Source: Chondrus crispus
Lineage: Eukaryota; Rhodophyta; Florideophyceae; Gigartinales; Gigartinaceae
Length of the DNA: 64,000 nucleotides
NCBI RefSeq assembly: GCF_000350225.1
Contig: NW_005178764.1
Span: 1 to 64,000, forward strand
Direction of reading: 5' to 3'
The stretch's first letter is position 1. Every line of letters starts with the position of its first letter. The position numbers and the translations under genes are program-made. Shown piece after piece: positions 31,620 to 41,462 of the stretch. The notes beneath the pieces are model-generated. The model searched no databases. It was not told where the DNA came from and saw only the letters and a list, made by a program, of their open reading frames with translations.

Positions 31620-33190
31620 TTAATTGCCAGTGTAGCACAAGCCCTCTTCTCTCTGTCCCCGTACAAGTTCGAACCACCGAACAGTCAAAATAACGTTGAC
31701 ACTATTTGCATTCTCAACATGTTCAACTCTTCCCAACCAGAAGGGTGTCACTTCGGTCACGTTTGAGACGCAGTTTACAGTCACCATGCTGCCCCTCTCA
31801 TACGTGCACGTGTCCTCCAGAGCCAACTCGCTTTCCGAATCATCATGCGAAGCCTCAAGGTCGCGGCAATCATCGCAAAAAGAAGCAAATTGCCGGAATT
31901 CCCACTCTGGCAGGGCGAACTCCTTCCTTTCAATTGCGTCTATTTCGGAAAGAAGTGATAACACATTTTGTCTACTTCCAATTCTGTTCTCTGTCACATT
32001 TACGCGCTTGCGGTACGCGCTGATGTCCGCTTGGGAGGGTTTGTTAGTTTTTATGGGCTATGCTTTTGTCATATCAGGAACGAAATGGAGGAAAGAACCA
32101 ATGATTCCTTCGATTCTATCAAGTTTCTGAAGTGCTTCCCTCTTTTCCACCATTTTGTACCCGACCAGACAGGTAACATGAGCACCACCTCCTTCGAGCT
32201 CATGAGAATCATCCCGCTCGAAGACAAACTTTCTGAACGCGAGCATGTTGTTGATTCTCGATGCAACTGCACTTTGTTTATCACAGGCACTTGAGAAATT
32301 GTTCATCCCAGAGACGCGGCTAGCCTGTATGTTGTTTGGTACTGACGCCTAGTTTCCCCCTTGACTCCCAACAATGTGCCTGTGAAGTTCCGGAACACAG
32401 GCTGTACTCCTATCCCGCATGAAGACAGAAATTTGGCTGAATCGGCGGTCAATGTCCTCATGTGTGTGTCCAACCGGTAGAAAGTTAACAACAATGCGGT
32501 TGAAGAGCCCTTTATGCACCAAGTAATCACAAAATGCAAAAAAGAAGCGATTCTTGTTGTCTTTTGATGCATTATCCAGCTGATCATTCAGCTCTTCAGG
32601 AAAACAACTCACACCTTGAGCTCTTTTCGCATCTCGCAACAGAAAAAGCGAGCGACATAGCGCATCAATTGTCTGATTCGGACCTGAGGGGATGTTGTCG
32701 GCTGACGTGAAAAAACAAACGAAATGCTGTCCAGAAAGTGCCCCGTGATAGCAAACACCAGTGACCTTCTGCTTGAGAACCTTACCGGTATCTCTTTTTG
32801 TCGTCGTGTGAAAACGTGGTAGTCCAAACTTCGTCTGGTCGGCCCCGTCAATAATTACGGAAAGAATTTCCTGGGGCCTGTCAATTGCTTTTGACTGAAT
32901 GAGTCGATATTCAGCTCGCTCAGAGTGGATTTGCTGCAGATGAGCGCGGAATCCTTTCTTAAGTTTTTCTCTAGATTTTTCATATCCTGTTTTCCTAGTA
33001 ATTAATAGCAGACCCTCCTTAAAGCTTGTGCACGTGTCACAAACGGAAAATCCGTGTCTTTGTCTACACTTGATATGTGAGGCATACCGCTTCCAAGTTT
33101 CGTAAAAGTGAGAAGAAGAGCACGCTCGACGGCCTTACATCCCTTCATTTTCTCGAAACAGCATGTAAACGAGGTATTTATTTCCATGTG
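31620..33190 (-). pseudogene. DUF7869 transposon protein with BAH-like tail, broken by in-frame stops
   Basis: On the minus strand the frame contains FSVCDTCTSFKEG, a helical stretch, IIDGADQTKFGLPRFH, then LDNASKDNKNRFFFAF and VGHTHEDIDRRFSQIS, the hallmark motifs of the DUF7869 family found in transposon-borne proteins of fungi, algae and invertebrates. The same frame continues beyond a TAG at 32349-32351 and another TAG at 32058-32060 to a C-terminal part (MVTVNCVSNVTEVTPFWLGR, then VEHVE) that resembles the beta-barrel tail of this family. It occupies the left side of the palindrome loop. Two clean in-frame stops suggest recent inactivation. The HTHxD motif suggests a nuclease-like active site, but catalysis is not established for the family as far as I know. 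Confidence 0.7.
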
Positions 33191-33801
33191 GGAGGTGCCG
33201 CTCGATGCTATGCGGCATTTAATCTCCGAGATCGTCTGCCAAGGCTCGCAAGAATGAAATCACCGAGGATTTTTTAGTTGAGCTCCCATCTGATCCCCCC
33301 ATTCTCCCGGGGAGGTGGGAAGCGTTCGCTGAAGGTAGTTCCAGGACATTGGCAATCATGGTCCTTGACACTTCTGGAGTGTCAATCACCATTCTCCAAC
33401 AAACCTGCCATCCATCACAGTAGAAGTATGGCTGTGAGCACTGTGGGTGCGGAACGATTAGATCTGGAGGCGTGCCTTTCTTTCATCACGAGAAACTGAC
33501 AGGAAATTCTCTCGCATTGCCCTACACTTCTCTGTACCGACTTCAAAGACGCAAAGACGCTTGCAACAGCGTTTTGGCATCCAGTTGTTGATATTTTTGA
33601 TGGATTGGCGTCGTCTCTTCTGTAATCGCGACTTCATTGTTTTGCGATTGAGCGCGATTGAGACTTTTGATAGGGGAGGAGTGTCGTCTAGCGTCGTCAT
33701 GGTATCGCTCTATGTGCATGTCTCTCGGGTTCAACGCTTCAGATAGTGATGACGAACCTGCAAGTATGGACTGTGCGCAAGCACGCACTGCGGTGTGGAA
33801 T
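33191..33801. other. Loop sequence, probably N-terminal part of the DUF7869 gene
   Basis: Minus-strand frames at 33458-33788 are polar and might be exon or decayed 5' coding sequence of the DUF7869 gene. Nothing definite is seen. Confidence 0.3.
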
Positions 33802-33901
33802 CAAGAAGGCGCAGCCAAACGATTACATAATATGTAGTCGTTCGGCTGCGCCTTTCTTGCCGAATACCAGTACAGGATATTATCCTGTACTGGTATTCGG
33901 C
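33802..33901. repeat. Two abutting hairpins in the palindrome loop
   Basis: The first (33802-33859) has a ~28-bp stem, CAAGAAGGCGCAGCC outermost, with one bulge and two mismatches and a tiny loop. The second (33859-33901) is a perfect 21-bp stem, GCCGAATACCAGTACAGG and continuing, around a single unpaired base. They share one base. The architecture matches the pair at 1989-2082, though the sequences differ. It lies between the DUF7869 gene and the MTase-like gene, about 500 bp left of the palindrome centre (34348). Confidence 0.9.
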
Positions 33902-34500
33902 TGGAAGCCAAAAGTCAGCAACCCAGATCACTGTGTTCTGTTTTCGAAAGAGTAGACGTTAGGGATCTATATCAGATTCCTCTGGTGTTGCGTTTCATTT
34001 TTTTCTGAAGGTTACACTTCGAAGAATTATTCAAAGTCCTTTTCTACGCCTGAAAATGCCTTGAAAGTGACAAATGTTTCCCTTTACGAAGCAAATATTG
34101 CGATTCCTACTATGTTTCGTCAAAAGATGGGAAATCATGGTAGAGCGGAAAGGAATTTGTTCAGGACGATAACTGATATCTATATCAACTGCCTCCTCCC
34201 AACCTTTTCCGAAACTCTCACATTCGATCCACTTGTTCAAATGTTTGAACTCAATGTTCAAATCTTCGGAATGAGCCGTGTTTATTCTCTCATTCGCTTT
34301 CGATGGTTTTGTGCTTACAAAAAAATTACAGTCGCAACAATTTCCCGAAGCCTTTGCTTAAGTCAGAAGACTCGCGGCATTGCCTTTTAGGATAATCAAA
34401 TCCTGGAACTAAAGGGAGGCAGAAAGTCCTGCAGTCATGAAGGTTTCAGGAAGTGATAGTACGAGTGATATTGTGACTGAAGACGTCGATCCGCGAAAAA

Positions 34501-35535
34501 TTGTCAATCTCTAGTACTCCAGGCCAATTCGTTCTCGAGATGAAGATATTGTCAGAGAGGGTTTTCTGCAAAAATGGATACATCAGCACTCATCTCATAT
34601 CATGTCGAGTGGCTACTGTTCCTGAAATACAGCTACTCTTTGAGAGAGAGCCACATTGCTACACGCCTGAAAAGGCATCAGAAGTGGCACTAGCAGTGGA
34701 AAGAGAAGAGACAGATGGACGCGCTGGAGGGTATCGCTTTTGCTATGATGGACACATCCGCAAAAGAGTAGCGATACAGCTAATGGAGGACAGAGTTTTG
34801 ATAAAATATTTCAAGTTGAAAGGTGAATTGGTAATGTCGATGCCAGCTCAAGATGAGATTGCGTATGGACTTCCCAGCAATGCTCTTCACTCTGTCTGTG
34901 TGCCGCTCTCTTTCCTCGCAACACTCCTACGCTGCCACGAATACGACGCTGAGCTGAATTCCTGGTTGAGCCAAAGGCGACAAAAACGTTTATCAGCAAC
35001 CGAAGTTGCTCGTCGTCTGGTTTCAAGTACTGCAAGAGGGGTTCAGGATGACACGATTATGAGCAAACAGACTGAAACCAAGCGCCAAATCTTGGGGGTT
35101 GCTCGCAAGTTTCCCATTCCTACGGTTGACTACTTACGGGATTTCATGTGCAATGATGATGGAGGCTTGCAAGCTGCGTTCACATTGGCAAATTTGCGAG
35201 TAATTCCCAAAAGAGTGACGCCAGAGGAACTTTTGATGTTGATGAAACGATTTATCAGGTACTATCAAGATTGCTTGCCTTCTCCGAAGGCGCTTCTCCC
35301 CAAAGATGTTTCAACACAGTTGGTGTAATTACGCCGAGCAATTAAAGAGCTTGAAAAATTCAAAACCCTTTGTGAGTACGACAAAATCCCTGATGAGATG
35401 ACCACAATTGCAGAAAGAATGACGTGTACGCAGCTGCTGGACATCCAAATGCAGGAACATGCGTTCAGCAAGCACATCATACCACCACTTGAAACTGCTT
35501 GCAGAAACCTGGTGCCGAATGGGACGAACCATAGA
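34501..35535 (+). pseudogene. Unrecognised loop ORF, one in-frame stop
   Basis: The frame is open from 34501 (TTG) to a TAA at 35326-35328, and the same frame continues (LRRAIKELEKFKTLCEYDKI...) to about 35535. An alternative start is the ATG at 34438, which would need a one-base shift. The protein is helical and mixed in charge with no motif I know. It is in the same frame and on the same strand as the MTase-like ORF that follows after two stops, so the two may once have been one protein of about 760 residues with an N-terminal targeting or DNA-binding part. Part of the palindrome loop. Confidence 0.45.
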
Positions 35536-35562
35536 TAAATCGCCTGAAAAAATTTGCAACAA

Positions 35563-36798
35563 ATGTCTCAAGAGAACAGTGAGCACCTGGGTTTACATAA
35601 ACAACCTACGAATGATTCAGACACTGAACTATCATCTCCAGATATTTCAGAGAATGGAAGCTCGAAAGACAGTGAAGAAGAGGGCTCTACGGCCAAAGAA
35701 TCCCCCTCATGGCACACTCAATACGCAGACGGGCACTGTGAAGAGAACAATGAGAGACCATTCGAATCAATTGCAGGGGCAGCGTCACTAATTGAGGCTT
35801 CTCATCTGATTGAGGCATCTCAATTATTACCGGTTAGGTGGAAGATTGTGCAGGCTACACCTGAAGACTTCATGACACAACAAGATGAGTGGAAAATGGT
35901 GCAAGGGAAAGCCGATATGGTCATGACTGTTATACAAGATGATGAATCCAATGAGGACTGCCTGAAACAGGTTGTACGTCACTGCGGTATGGCGATGAAA
36001 CAGAGCGGCGTGTGCTATATTTTGTGCAATTTTATTCAACTCTCGAAGCTTTTTTCAATTGTATGTGCGGAGGGCATGGAAATGATGAAGCACCCCATGC
36101 TTTACATACAAGATCTGTCAACAATCAAGAAAAAGACATTATGGCAGCACCCTCAAGAGTCAGGATTCATCGCAGCGGTATTCTGGAGATCGCGCGATCG
36201 CAGGCGAAAGCATCACTACTCATATGCTAAAGGTTATAGAAGCTCAAACCTTCCGTCATGGGTGAACTGTGTGACAAACGTACAACAATCCCGAAATCCC
36301 CTCTGCTGTGAACAAGGCAACAACCTTAAAGTTAGAGACATGGAAAAAGATCTCAGTGTATCTATTCTCGAGCAGTGGTGCAAACCTGCAGGTCTCTGTT
36401 ATAATCCTGGAGCAGGCTCTATGTCCATGGGCTTGGCATGTTTGGACTTAGGTGTCCAATACATTGCGCTAGAACATGACTCGGAAATTTTCAGAGCGGC
36501 GAAAAGGAGGTTAGTCGCATCCGTTCAAGAGCAAGCCTGCAAGCGAAGAAAACTGGAGCGAAGTAGTCGGGGAGGAATAAAGGAAACGGACAAAGAAAAC
36601 GAGAAAGAAGGAATGTTCTGCGGGATTGGGGAGAAGCATTGTCGCTTTCCGGGATTGGAAACTTCGTTTTCGTGCAAAGCATGCGGCGTAGGAATGCATG
36701 ACCTATGTGACTGGGCCAAAGTCGTGAGAAATGTAAACGTAGAGTCACGAGAAATGGTTGCGGTTTGCTCGGAGAAGTGTTTTGCGTGGGAGAAATGA
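35563..36798 (+). CDS. N6/N4 DNA methyltransferase-like protein with Cys-rich tail
   Basis: 411 residues from the ATG at 35563. An acidic, Ser-rich N-terminus (about 1-75) is followed by a domain with the order of a DNA amino-methyltransferase: a strand (ADMVMTVIQDD) where DPPY would be expected, helix and strand (MKQSGVCYILCNFIQL), a target-recognition-like part (HYSYAKGYRSS), then YNPGAGSMSMGLACLDLG followed by VQYIALEHD, matching the AdoMet-binding segment DPFxGSGTTxxAcxxLG and the acidic Glu that holds the ribose. The catalytic DPPY/NPPY is not intact (VIQD), so catalysis is doubtful. A tail with HCRF, CKACGVGMHDLCDW and CSEKC looks like a zinc finger. It lies in the loop of the palindrome next to the DUF7869 gene. 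Related domains occur in TE proteins; assignment is by pattern. Confidence 0.55.
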   Translation: MSQENSEHLGLHKQPTNDSDTELSSPDISENGSSKDSEEEGSTAKESPSWHTQYADGHCEENNERPFESIAGAASLIEASHLIEASQLLPVRWKIVQATPEDFMTQQDEWKMVQGKADMVMTVIQDDESNEDCLKQVVRHCGMAMKQSGVCYILCNFIQLSKLFSIVCAEGMEMMKHPMLYIQDLSTIKKKTLWQHPQESGFIAAVFWRSRDRRRKHHYSYAKGYRSSNLPSWVNCVTNVQQSRNPLCCEQGNNLKVRDMEKDLSVSILEQWCKPAGLCYNPGAGSMSMGLACLDLGVQYIALEHDSEIFRAAKRRLVASVQEQACKRRKLERSSRGGIKETDKENEKEGMFCGIGEKHCRFPGLETSFSCKACGVGMHDLCDWAKVVRNVNVESREMVAVCSEKCFAWEK

Positions 36799-37434
36799 GT
36801 CCATTTCTTCGAAATGGCCGTCTTTTTGGTCCTAGATCTACCACGAAAAATTCTTTTCACGGGAGATAGCCTTTGAACAAATGCTATCAAAGCTCAGTAG
36901 TGTTTGAAGATCATTCAACAGAACGACCAGTGGTATATGAACATTAAAGCTACTGTGAAGTTCAAGATGTCCGCTTTTCGGGGAGATCCGAAGACGTTCT
37001 CTTGTGAGATCCATTTCTGTTCATTGCGGTGCACCGTTCAGCCGGGGTGCTTAGAAAAAGGGTTTCGAGCTCAAGTCCAGATTGAGATTTTGAATTCCAA
37101 AGGTTGAATCTGCGTGTTCTCCGTCTTCCTCGGTGTAGGAGGATGTGCAGCTGTGCATACAGATACAGCCCTGCTCGCGCCTAAAGCATATGTCGCCCAC
37201 TTCTAACAAAATATGGGCGATCCGGAAGGCCTGTGGGTGTTTACCAGATATTGATGCATGTAATGCTGTATGCCGCTGTTTGTTTGCTCATTACACGGCA
37301 TCGCACGCGCTCAAAAAAAATAAACAAATATACAGGGAAAGGTTTTTGGACGTAGGGATTGGGAAATTCGTACCCAGTTGTCACTTCGGCGATCAACGGA
37401 TCACCAAACGTGCCCTCGAAACATTCATCCCTAG

Positions 37435-37536
37435 TTGACCGGTTCTCTCGTCGCCTCTCTCGTCGCCGCCGACGAGTCGCATGTCGTCACGCTCACCAGC
37501 AAGAACCTAGCCGATGTCATCGCCGAGGACCAGGAG
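37435..37536 (+). pseudogene. PDI-like N-terminal fragment, right arm copy
   Basis: 34 codons beginning [18 protein letters not shown] and ending IAEDQEV. The [15 protein letters not shown]-type segment fits the mature start of a protein disulfide isomerase, just before the thioredoxin strand; the active site is missing. An in-frame stop lies immediately upstream, so the fragment starts inside the signal peptide. It abuts the Mfd fragment, so the junction is a chimera. Confidence 0.5.
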
Positions 37537-38033
37537 GTCACAAAAAACAGCTCATGAGAGACATGAGTAAGAATCGACGCCCAATGGACCGATTGCTTTG
37601 CAGTGATGTGGGGTTTGGAAAAACCGAAGTTGCAGTTCGAGCGGAGCTCCGGGTCTTGGCAGCTGGGAAGCATGTCGCAATCCTTGCCCCCACTACAATT
37701 CTGGCGCAGCAACACTACGATACTTTTCGAAGCAGATTTGAAGGGGCCTCCCTCAAAGTTGCAATGGCCCGCATCATGCGGTCATGATGACCAGATTTAC
37801 TTCACCGAAGATAAACATTGAGAACAGAGATAGATTATGCTCTGGAGAGGTGCGCGTCGCCGTAAGCACTGAGATGTTACTCAACGACGAATGTATTTTC
37901 CAGACCTGGGCTTGCTGATCGTTGAAGAGGAACATAGATTGGGAGTTAATCGAAAGGAGAAGATTCGAGCCCGATACCGCGGTATTGATGCGCTCTTTAT
38001 TTCAGCTACGCCAATTCCACGCACATTTCACCT
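37537..38033 (+). pseudogene. Mfd/TRCF helicase fragment, right arm copy
   Basis: Parts of the DEAD-type helicase domain of transcription-repair coupling factor: [20 protein letters not shown] (Walker A with the Mfd-specific DVGFGKTE), [17 protein letters not shown] (motif Ia), a shifted segment with RFTSPKINIENRDRL and GEVRVAVSTEMLL (where GTH is expected), then DLGLLIVEEEHRLGV (Walker B region, EEEH for the family's DEEQ) and SATPIPRTFHL (motif III). At least two one-base shifts separate these. In plants and algae Mfd is nuclear-encoded and plastid-targeted; here only a fragment was captured. It fuses without spacer to HECT sequence at about 38034. Confidence 0.8.
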
Positions 38034-38635
38034 ATATGATGATTTTGGAAAGCAATCAGTTGTCGATCTGGTGCTAAATGGAAGGGAAATTGCAGTTACA
38101 GAGGATAATAGTGTATATGGACGGTTGGTGACGGAAGTGCGTATGACAAAGGCGATCGAGAAGCAGATTGAAGCTTTCAAAAAGGATTCTACGAGCTCAT
38201 TCCCTACGACGACATTAGGATCTATAACGAGCTGGAGCTAGAACTACTCATGTCAGGGTTGCCAGACATTGACATGGCTGATTTGAAAGCGAATGTGGAA
38301 TATACATGCTACACTGCCGCATCACCGCCGATCACATGGTTCTGGAGATGTAATCATAACATGGATCAAGAAGACCTGGCGCGTCTCGTGATGTTTGTGA
38401 CAGGAAGCAGGAAAGTGCCTTTGGAGGGCTTTGAGACGCTTCCGGGTATGAATGGGGTGCAAAATTCCAGATTCATTATGTCTCCGGGAACACAGTGCGC
38501 CTTCCCTTGGCTCAAACTTGCTTCAATTCAATGGATTTGCCAGAGTATAGAAGCGCAGAGATTTTGTCGGAGAAACTGCTTCATGCAGTTCGGGAATGCA
38601 GCGTCGGGTTTGGATTTGCATTCGGCAGAAACTAG
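38034..38635 (+). pseudogene. HECT E3 ligase C-terminal fragment (UPL-like), right arm copy
   Basis: About 200 codons covering the second half of a HECT domain: FGKQSVVDLVLNGREIAV, MTKAIEKQIEAF, FYELIPYDDIRIYNELELEL, MSGLPDIDMADLKANVEYT, ITWFWRCNH, LVMFVTGSRKVPLEGF, and, after a shift near 38480, LPLAQTCFNSMDLPEY with the catalytic Cys and a GFGFAFG end followed by TAG at 38633-38635. The sequence is closest in pattern to the UPL1/UPL2/HUWE1 class. Two one-base shifts break it. It probably derives from a host ubiquitin-ligase gene captured by the element. Confidence 0.8.
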
Positions 38636-39551
38636 TCGTGAAGGCAGGAAGGTTGATGGAAACTGAAATGAATGTGCAAGCTCTAAGTGGATAATTGCTG
38701 TAGTCAGTGCAGCATGATGCTGGCGATGTGCGTAGTATGATGGGGAAAGATATAAATAACTATGGGAATGCAGGTGAATATTATCCGACGACAGTCGGGC
38801 TCAGTTTGTACGTGACGAGGAGTTCGGAGACGTGGTCCGAAGTGGATTTACCGTTGCACACACTCGACTGCGCGGTGCTGATGCAATATCGCAGACTCTA
38901 AACTGGGTGACTACAGTACACGGTCCTTAATGAAGATGGTGATCTATTTATTATACTTGCAATGTATTTGCGTAGACACACGGAAACAGGGGAACGATGT
39001 CTGACAATGTGAACATGGCTGTCATTTGCGCAATGGGCGGATGAATTGATCTGGGTTGGACGCAATTATTCAGTGTCTTGGAGAGCAATACTCAGAGGCG
39101 TTGAAGTTTTTTCAGACGGATCTCTTTTGCTTGGTTCATCTAACAATTCCCAATCAAGTCCACAAAGTGTGTCTACACTGCGACTGAAGGGATCGCTATT
39201 CTTACAATATTAAGGCCCTGTGAGCAACACACAAACAGGGACGGCTGTATATATCCCAAGAAGAACCTTCTCCCGCTCTGCCATGGCAGAAACCCACCGC
39301 AACTTGGCATTGCCACACATAACAATATTGATGTCACGCGGCACGCAGAAGCGCACGTAGAGAAAACTTTCAAGACTACTGAACAACTGCGCATGACCTA
39401 TCTCTTTCGTTGCTGATGGATCACCCATTTTCGTCTCCAGGGGTCGAGCTGGTGCAGCTCTAAAAGTCTAGCGAGCAACTTACTCTGGGCACTGGCCGTA
39501 TCTTTGCTTCTTTTTCCTAAGAATGAGCCCAGATCCGTTACCTCGCTGGTA

Positions 39552-39770
39552 TCATCTCTGGCGGACGATGCGCTCTCCAAAGAGCACTTCGGCTACGACG
39601 AACGGGATGCCCAAAGCAACGCCGCTGGTGATGACGTAGATGTCGGGCCCGGCCGCAGGCTCGAGCATACGCGGCGCGGAGCGTGGTCGGTAGGAGGACG
39701 TGCGTGTGTGGCAGATGGCGCGGCGGGGAAGGGGCCGCGCGGTCGGGACGAGGACAGGAAGGGAGGCCAT
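39552..39770 (-). CDS. 72-aa ORF with plastid-transit-like N-terminus and one TM (right arm copy)
   Basis: Mirror copy of 28927-29145 with one visible residue change in the N-terminal part (S-H-R versus S-Y-R). Frame, stop and hydrophobic segment are kept in both arms. Confidence 0.4.
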   Translation of the reverse strand: MASLPVLVPTARPLPRRAICHTRTSSYRPRSAPRMLEPAAGPDIYVITSGVALGIPFVVAEVLFGERIVRQR

Positions 39771-40857
39771 TTCGAGGGTTTGTGGCACGGCGGAGGGAGG
39801 ATCGAGAGGAAAAGGAGACGGTCGGTCTTCCGGGCACAAATCACTTGCAAGGTTACACGTGTGAAACGGGATCCGTTGTTCCAATTGTCGTAATTTTATT
39901 TGGTTGGTGGCTGTTCTGACCCAAGGGAACGGCCAACGCGGGGGTGCATCCCATTTTGCACAAAGAAACCTGCCTTCGAATTGAAGAGCTGGGCGAAACG
40001 CCTTATGTGCGGCAAGCTGGCATTCGCCAGGTTATGCGCTTGCGGAACAGCTAGTCACCCAGTGCAGCGCACAGTCGCTACCGCGTTCGCCTCCGGTCGC
40101 GCGCTACTTTGTTCGGACAGCATGGCACGCTCTTTACGCGAGAGAGGCCGGAGAGGTTTTTTCTGGTTGTGATGCAGCTGACGAATGTCCGAGGGATTGA
40201 GGGAGCTGAGAACCGTGCCAGGTTGGCGATGAGGCCTTCGATCGGAAAACCGTGGCCTCGGTTGTGTTTTAAGGGCGTAGTCCTCGTTGAAAGGCTGTGC
40301 ACAGAAAGACCTAACTTACTGGCCGGGGACTGTTTGCGAGAGAATTTCTCGCTTGCGCCAGGCGTTCAATGGGAAGTTTCGGACGGGGTCCAGAGTCCGT
40401 GGCGCTATCTGCTGCGCTCCTCGGCTCCTCTGCCCGGCGTCAGAATTTGCAAACTTTTCTTTATTTTTATGCGACGAAGAAGGCCAGTATGGTCGGCCAA
40501 ATGTGTTGTCAAAGACATTCTAATCGCCTAGCGGATTTACATATCAGCGCGTATACAATTGGGGGTGGCGATCGGCGGGATCCTTTTGTTCAATGCGAGG
40601 GGTGATGGGTGACGGCGCCCGCGCGAGGGTGGTGCGGTAATAGGAAGGGGATCACTAGGCGCCTTGCGGTTCTGGTCGTCGCGCCGTAAATAGACGGTAT
40701 GCGCGGAAGACTACAGTAAGAATTTAGCCTATTTTTGTGAAAGTTGTTACTCTTTTTACTCTGGAAAAGTCCTTTTAGAACCGCCTGCTGTTCAAGCGGC
40801 TCCCGAACCAAACCTTCGTGTCACTATAGTACCGAAACCTTGACTTGAGCGATGCGT

Positions 40858-40966
40858 TGTGTTGAAATGGTAAGCGCGCTCAAGGGGACACCTAGAAGCC
40901 AGCGCCTGTGGCTTAGTAGTTAACGAATTTTTGCGGCAGATTTTTTAGACCTCGATTTTAACATCA
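40858..40966 (+). repeat. Dispersed ~107-bp repeat with A-box-like motif (copy 1)
   Basis: Shares about 90% identity with 52729-52834. Both copies contain GTTGAAATGGTAAGCG, AAGGGGACACCTAGAAGCC and GCCTGTGGCTTAGT followed by GGTTAA/AGTTAA, where TGGCTTAGTGG fits the RNA polymerase III A-box consensus. No B-box follows within the shared part. It could be the head of a tRNA-derived SINE. Confidence 0.7.
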
Positions 40967-41162
40967 GGTTATGGGCCCAGATTTACGCTACCATTCACTG
41001 CAAAGGCATAAAATCGAAAACACTGTTCTTTATGTTCCACCGGTATTTTTATGGTCCAGCGCGCGAATCCGATACAATGGTGTTTCACATGGGAGATTTC
41101 AAAAATATCGATTATTTTTCGGAGACCTGGAACTCTTCTTTTAGCCAATCGTTTTGTCAAAC

Positions 41163-41190
41163 ATATAATATATATATATATATATATTCT
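41163..41190. repeat. AT dinucleotide microsatellite
   Basis: About 12 uninterrupted AT/TA dinucleotides starting after AACATATAAT. Confidence 0.9.
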
Positions 41191-41462
41191 AGTCAAACAA
41201 GAATAAGAGGCATGCATATATTGTCTTAACGGCGTATGCGTGTCGTGGCAGGTGCCAGGGATGCCCCATCGAAGTGCCCGTACACCAACAAGCAAATTGC
41301 TTGAATATGAGGCAACATATCAGGGAGGGATTGGTGGAGGTTAAATGGGTGCTACATATTTAACTCGCTACAGCAAGACGATGCGGTGGTTCTGCGAAGA
41401 AGAATGTATGGTGGAAAGCGCACGTATCTAGTATTGAAGAAGAAGGGGACAGTGTGACAGGA

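Larger units (their letters stand above)
37228..40796. repeat. Right arm of the 12.9-kb palindrome
   Basis: Reverse-complement partner of 27903-31468, with the same gene fragments read on the opposite strand. Differences I can see are single substitutions (for example at the positions matching 28743, 28370, 28480, 29930 and 31010), about one per few hundred bp. The right arm's inner edge (37228-37340) and outer edge (after about 40740) are more diverged from the left arm. Confidence 0.95.

Noticed and set aside
27903-40796. Functional Mfd or HECT gene
   Set aside because: Each is a mid-domain fragment with several one-base shifts, fused to unrelated genes.
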